Origin: Janthinobacterium lividum PAMC 25724
GTDB taxonomy: Bacteria > Pseudomonadota > Gammaproteobacteria > Burkholderiales > Burkholderiaceae_D
Direction of reading: 5' to 3'
NCBI GenBank assembly: GCA_000242815.2
Contig: AHHB01000011.1
Span: 1 to 64,000, forward strand
Length of the DNA: 64,000 nucleotides
The notes under the pieces were generated by a model. That model was not told the DNA's origin. It searched no databases and saw only the letters and a list, made by a program, of their open reading frames with translations. Position numbers and translations under genes: made by a program. Positions 61,303 to 64,000 of this stretch are shown here, one piece after another; position 1 is the stretch's first letter; every line of letters starts with the position of its first letter.

Positions 61303-61318
61303 AAGCACTTCTAAACCT

Positions 61319-61900
61319 TTAGAAGTTGTAGCGTGCGCCTAAGGCCAGGCCGGTAGCCTTGCGGCCCTGGTCGGCGCTCTTGCCGAAGTGTTCCACTTCC
61401 GCCGTCAGCGAGACTTTCTCGTTGAGCGCGTACTGGGCACCGACGGAAGCGTACACGCCCGTCTTGTTATTGCCGCTGATGCCAGTCGACAGGCCTGTGC
61501 CGCTCAAGCTATTGTTGACCTTGGCCACGCCGAGCTTGCCGAACACGCCCACTTTATCGCTGACGGGCATGCTGACCTTGCCGGCCAGGTAGTAGCCGTG
61601 CGAATCGCTTTTTACGGAACCGTTGCCAGCGCCCGTGACATAGCTGTAATCCTTGCTGCCGAAATCGGCGTAACCGCCCTCGACCGCCCAGGTTTTATCG
61701 AAGTCGTAACCGGCGAAGACCTTGGCCCCGGCCTTGTAGCCGCTGTGATTATCGGCGCTGGTGGCGCCGGGAATATCAAAATTGTAGCGGTTGCCCGTGA
61801 TGCCGGCGCCCACATACGCGCCCTCGGCGTGTGCGGCGCTCATGCCGGTCAGTGCGGTGACGGAAGCGATCATTGCAAACAGGATTTTCTTTTTCATCAT
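61319..61900 (-). CDS. OmpA/OmpX-like outer-membrane beta-barrel protein
   Basis: A 193-residue protein with a signal peptide (MMKKKILFAMIASVTALTGM, cleaved after SAAHA). Mature protein starts EGAYVGAGITGNRYNF and consists of amphipathic strands, ending TGLALGARYNF with the terminal Phe typical of barrels (eight strands by size). Likely a structural or minor pore protein. The ATG at 61900 follows an AAAGAGAA site. Confidence 0.85.
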   Translation of the reverse strand: MMKKKILFAMIASVTALTGMSAAHAEGAYVGAGITGNRYNFDIPGATSADNHSGYKAGAKVFAGYDFDKTWAVEGGYADFGSKDYSYVTGAGNGSVKSDSHGYYLAGKVSMPVSDKVGVFGKLGVAKVNNSLSGTGLSTGISGNNKTGVYASVGAQYALNEKVSLTAEVEHFGKSADQGRKATGLALGARYNF

Positions 61901-62104
61901 GTTCTCTTTCAATTGGTTGACGTGCCTGGATTCGCAGTTCAGGGAAGTGCGATGACTACACAATAACAGCCGAAAAAAGCCACGTCTTTCCTCATTGCGT
62001 AAGAACTGTGACAAGATGTAAGCTGAAATTGCGAAGTGCCAATAACGTCAAAATGTACGTAGTTGAAAGAACTTAAGCTAGACTTAAGAGCATTACGGCG
62101 CTGG

Positions 62105-62463
62105 CGAATGTGCCGGCACGTACCATTGGCTCACCCTGGAATACGCGGGCAAGGCACATGCCCTGCGCCGGCTGCAGCCGGTCGATGTCTTGCAGGCGAC
62201 GCAGCCTGCGGAGCAAGGCGGTGTCAAGACTTTGCTGCGCGCCATCGATGGCGATGCGGCAGCAATGACCGTGGCGCAGGCGCGCGCACGGCGTTCTACG
62301 GTCGCCCCCGCCTCAACGCACAGGCGATGGCGCTGCGCGGCCTGGGGCTGCTATTGGCATCCATGATGCAGGCCGCATCGCGGCCATGGCGGCACTGGGC
62401 CTGGCCAAACGTTGCGCCAGTTGCCCGTGGGCACTGCATCACATCAGCGTGAAAGCAGCTTGA
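62105..62463 (+). pseudogene. Scrambled hypothetical gene in several frames
   Basis: Coding-like sequence passes through three frames: ECAGTYHWLTLEYAGKAHAL and GVKTLLRAIDGDAAAMTVAQ in the first, AFYGRPRLNAQAMALRGLGL in the second, then GIHDAGRIAAMAALGLAKRC and ASCPWALHH in the third, ending TGA. No start codon with a good site is seen. It looks like a gene of about 120 residues with two indels and a lost start. I do not recognise the family. Confidence 0.4.
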
Positions 62464-62469
62464 TACAGA

Positions 62470-62832
62470 TTAAGCGTAGGCTTCGGCCATCGACATCACG
62501 CGCGGCGCGATCGTGATCCCATATTGCTCGAACAGGGCCGTGATGGCCGCCAGGTTCTGCGTGCACTCTTCGGTTTTCCAGCCCTTGAAGAGATCCGTGC
62601 CATCCTTCTGGAAATGCAGGTCCAGCACCTTGCCCTGATCCTTGTGCAGGTAGGGTGAACTATAGGTGTTCTCGTAGCCGAGCGCCTTCAATTGTTCCAG
62701 CAACACATGCGGCGGATGATCGGGATCAGTGGCGAGGAAAATGCCAAAGGTCTTGCCCGGTGGTTTGGCGGCGATATCAACTTCATAAATGCCGGGGGCC
62801 TTGCTGACAGACGTACTCTTTAAAAATAACAT
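62470..62832 (-). CDS. Conserved hypothetical small protein
   Basis: A 120-residue soluble protein beginning MLFLKSTSVSKAPGIYEVDI. No motif is recognised; KPPGKTFGIFLATDPDHPPH and a helical C-terminus suggest an alpha/beta fold. The ATG at 62832 is preferred because the upstream open frame contains no site. Single gene. Confidence 0.65.
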   Translation of the reverse strand: MLFLKSTSVSKAPGIYEVDIAAKPPGKTFGIFLATDPDHPPHVLLEQLKALGYENTYSSPYLHKDQGKVLDLHFQKDGTDLFKGWKTEECTQNLAAITALFEQYGITIAPRVMSMAEAYA

Positions 62833-63134
62833 ACAACACTCCCTGCGCGTAGTGTCCTGCGCCGAAAACGAGCGACAAGACAGGGGCGATGCGCAATGAT
62901 TCCCATGTTTAAATCTTATTGCTAATTTGCATCTTTGTCGACAAATCGGCACTTTTATTTGGTGAGTCGTGGTTATCTTGTCGCGTTCGCCATGGAAGAT
63001 TATTAATAATGCAAGTTATTATGGCGCCAATACTTGGCCTGCTGCCGACTTCCGGCTTGCTTGAAGAATGCCCTCAACCAAGCGGCTTGGGCCAAGATTC
63101 GCAGGCCCTGGTCACGACGTGCATGCGGCCTGAT
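62833..63134. other. Intergenic, no gene seen
   Basis: About 300 bases, AT-rich at 62910-63020, probably the promoter of the upstream minus-strand gene. A short palindrome CCAAGCGGCTTGG lies at about 63077-63089 without a T run. Confidence 0.4.
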
Positions 63135-63962
63135 TCATCCGCCGCGCTTGCGCCTGGCCAGATCTTGCGTGGGCGCCACCAGCGCCCGGTACATTTCGCC
63201 CGTGGCGGCATCCCAGCTTTGCACCGCCTGCTGCTGGCGTTGCACGGTGGCCACATCGCCGCGTGCGATAGGGCCGGAAAGCGCGGGCGCGGCGCCCAGA
63301 CGGAATACATTGGCCACCGCTTCCGTCACCAGGGGCTGCGCCAATTCGCGCGCCACCGCCTCGGGAATGCCAGCGGCCTGATAAGCGCGCAGGGCGGCAT
63401 CGAGCACGGTCACCAGATAATTGCTGGCAAACACGGCAGCGGCGTGATACAGGGTCTTGGCAGCCGGATCGATGGGCACCGGACGCGCACCGATGGCACT
63501 CAAGGCGGGCATCAGGAAGGCCAGCGCCAGCGGAGCGCCTTCGACGCCGCAAAACGTGCCCTCAAAGGTGGCGGCCACCTGTTGCGGGTCGGCAAAGCTG
63601 CGAATCGGATGCGCGCTGGCCACCGAGGCGCCGGCTTGCGTCGCGGCCAGCAGCACGTTCGACGCCAGCGCGCCGCTACAGTGAAACACGATGGCGCCCG
63701 CCTGCCGTCCTTCGGCCACCAGTGCCGCGCAGGCCGGGCCGATCTGGTCGTCCGCCACGGCCAGCATGGTGACGTCGGCGCCGCGCAAGGCGGCATAGCT
63801 GGCGACGGCGGTGCCGGCACCCATAAAATCGACCGCTGCCTGCGCCGACGCCATCGAGCGCGTCAGTACATCTTGCAGCACGATGCCATCGACACCGGCG
63901 AACAGGCGGCCCAGTACGCGACCGACATGGCCGGCGCCGATGATATTGAAGGTCAGGTTCAT
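63135..63962 (-). CDS. Rossmann-fold DUF2520 protein
   Basis: A 275-residue protein with an N-terminal NADP-binding motif, FNIIGAGHVGRVLGRLFAGV, and a C-terminal helical DUF2520 domain (KTLYHAAAVFASNYLVTVLD). It resembles ketopantoate- and pyrroline-5-carboxylate-reductase-like oxidoreductases; the substrate is unknown. The ATG is 38 bases from the window end. Confidence 0.85.
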   Translation of the reverse strand: MNLTFNIIGAGHVGRVLGRLFAGVDGIVLQDVLTRSMASAQAAVDFMGAGTAVASYAALRGADVTMLAVADDQIGPACAALVAEGRQAGAIVFHCSGALASNVLLAATQAGASVASAHPIRSFADPQQVAATFEGTFCGVEGAPLALAFLMPALSAIGARPVPIDPAAKTLYHAAAVFASNYLVTVLDAALRAYQAAGIPEAVARELAQPLVTEAVANVFRLGAAPALSGPIARGDVATVQRQQQAVQSWDAATGEMYRALVAPTQDLARRKRGG

Positions 63963-64000
63963 GGCAAACTAAAAACTCGATCCTGGCTGGCGCAGGAATT

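Noticed and set aside
62063..62452. A 129-codon open frame beginning MKELKLDLRALRRW
   Set aside because: Only the segment AFYGRPRLNAQAMALRGLGL looks like protein; the rest is Arg/Pro/Cys-rich out-of-phase sequence, so the region is better read as a scrambled gene.

Overview
The window looks like chromosomal DNA of a betaproteobacterium of the Oxalobacteraceae, most like Janthinobacterium. The evidence is the GC-rich core from about 18.4 kb to the end (minCDE, hemA-prfA-dsbB-prmC, type I gshA, polyhydroxybutyrate genes, metR/metE, kup, ettA) and the protein sequences themselves. The genus is inferred by recognition, not by a search.

Positions 923-18348 form a decayed genomic island in a tRNA-Arg(CCG) gene. 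The intact tRNA lies on the minus strand at 18302-18377, and a 48-bp exact copy of its 3' part sits at 923-970. Inside, left to right: a frameshifted membrane/TPR gene; a PIN-domain remnant; an AT-rich four-gene cassette (P-loop kinase-like ATPase, GNAT fused to an EVE/PUA-like domain, ASCH protein, second GNAT) in which both acetyltransferases are broken; a frameshifted membrane protein gene; a metallopeptidase-like gene with an amber codon in place of the catalytic glutamate of HExxH; a nest of three insertion sequences (a truncated IS3-family copy, and a second IS3-family copy split by an IS66 element with a perfect 8-bp target duplication); the C-terminal remnant of the island integrase; an intact ATPase plus TOPRIM-like gene pair that resembles anti-phage systems; and a filamentous-phage (inovirus) remnant with regulator, truncated Rep, pIII/TspB-like protein, DUF2523 stub and a divergent repressor with palindromic operators.

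From 18.4 kb on the DNA is ordinary core: a cytochrome c, two tandem M13 metallopeptidases, a carboxy-terminal protease, a ketoacyl synthase III, a KefB/YbaL-type antiporter (one-base frameshift), 2,4-dienoyl-CoA reductase, an SRPBCC protein, proline iminopeptidase, Lrp and LysE pair, phaB-phaA-phasin, metR/metE with a consensus MetR box, minCDE, an orphan response regulator, hemA-prfA-dsbB-prmC, gshA, a class II deacetylase-like hydrolase, a LytTR two-component pair, ohr, elaA-like GNAT, a PP-loop ATPase, an FKBP lipoprotein, kup, rarD, ettA, an outer-membrane barrel protein, a scrambled pseudogene, and a DUF2520 Rossmann protein.

The best candidates for something new are the ATPase/TOPRIM pair (12876-14905), which is intact, and the kinase-GNAT-ASCH-GNAT cassette (2688-5274), which is probably a relic here but may be intact elsewhere. 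Many lesions in the island are one-base indels, so sequencing error must be considered; two are substitutions (stop codons in the GNAT and the HExxH gene) and are better evidence of real decay.
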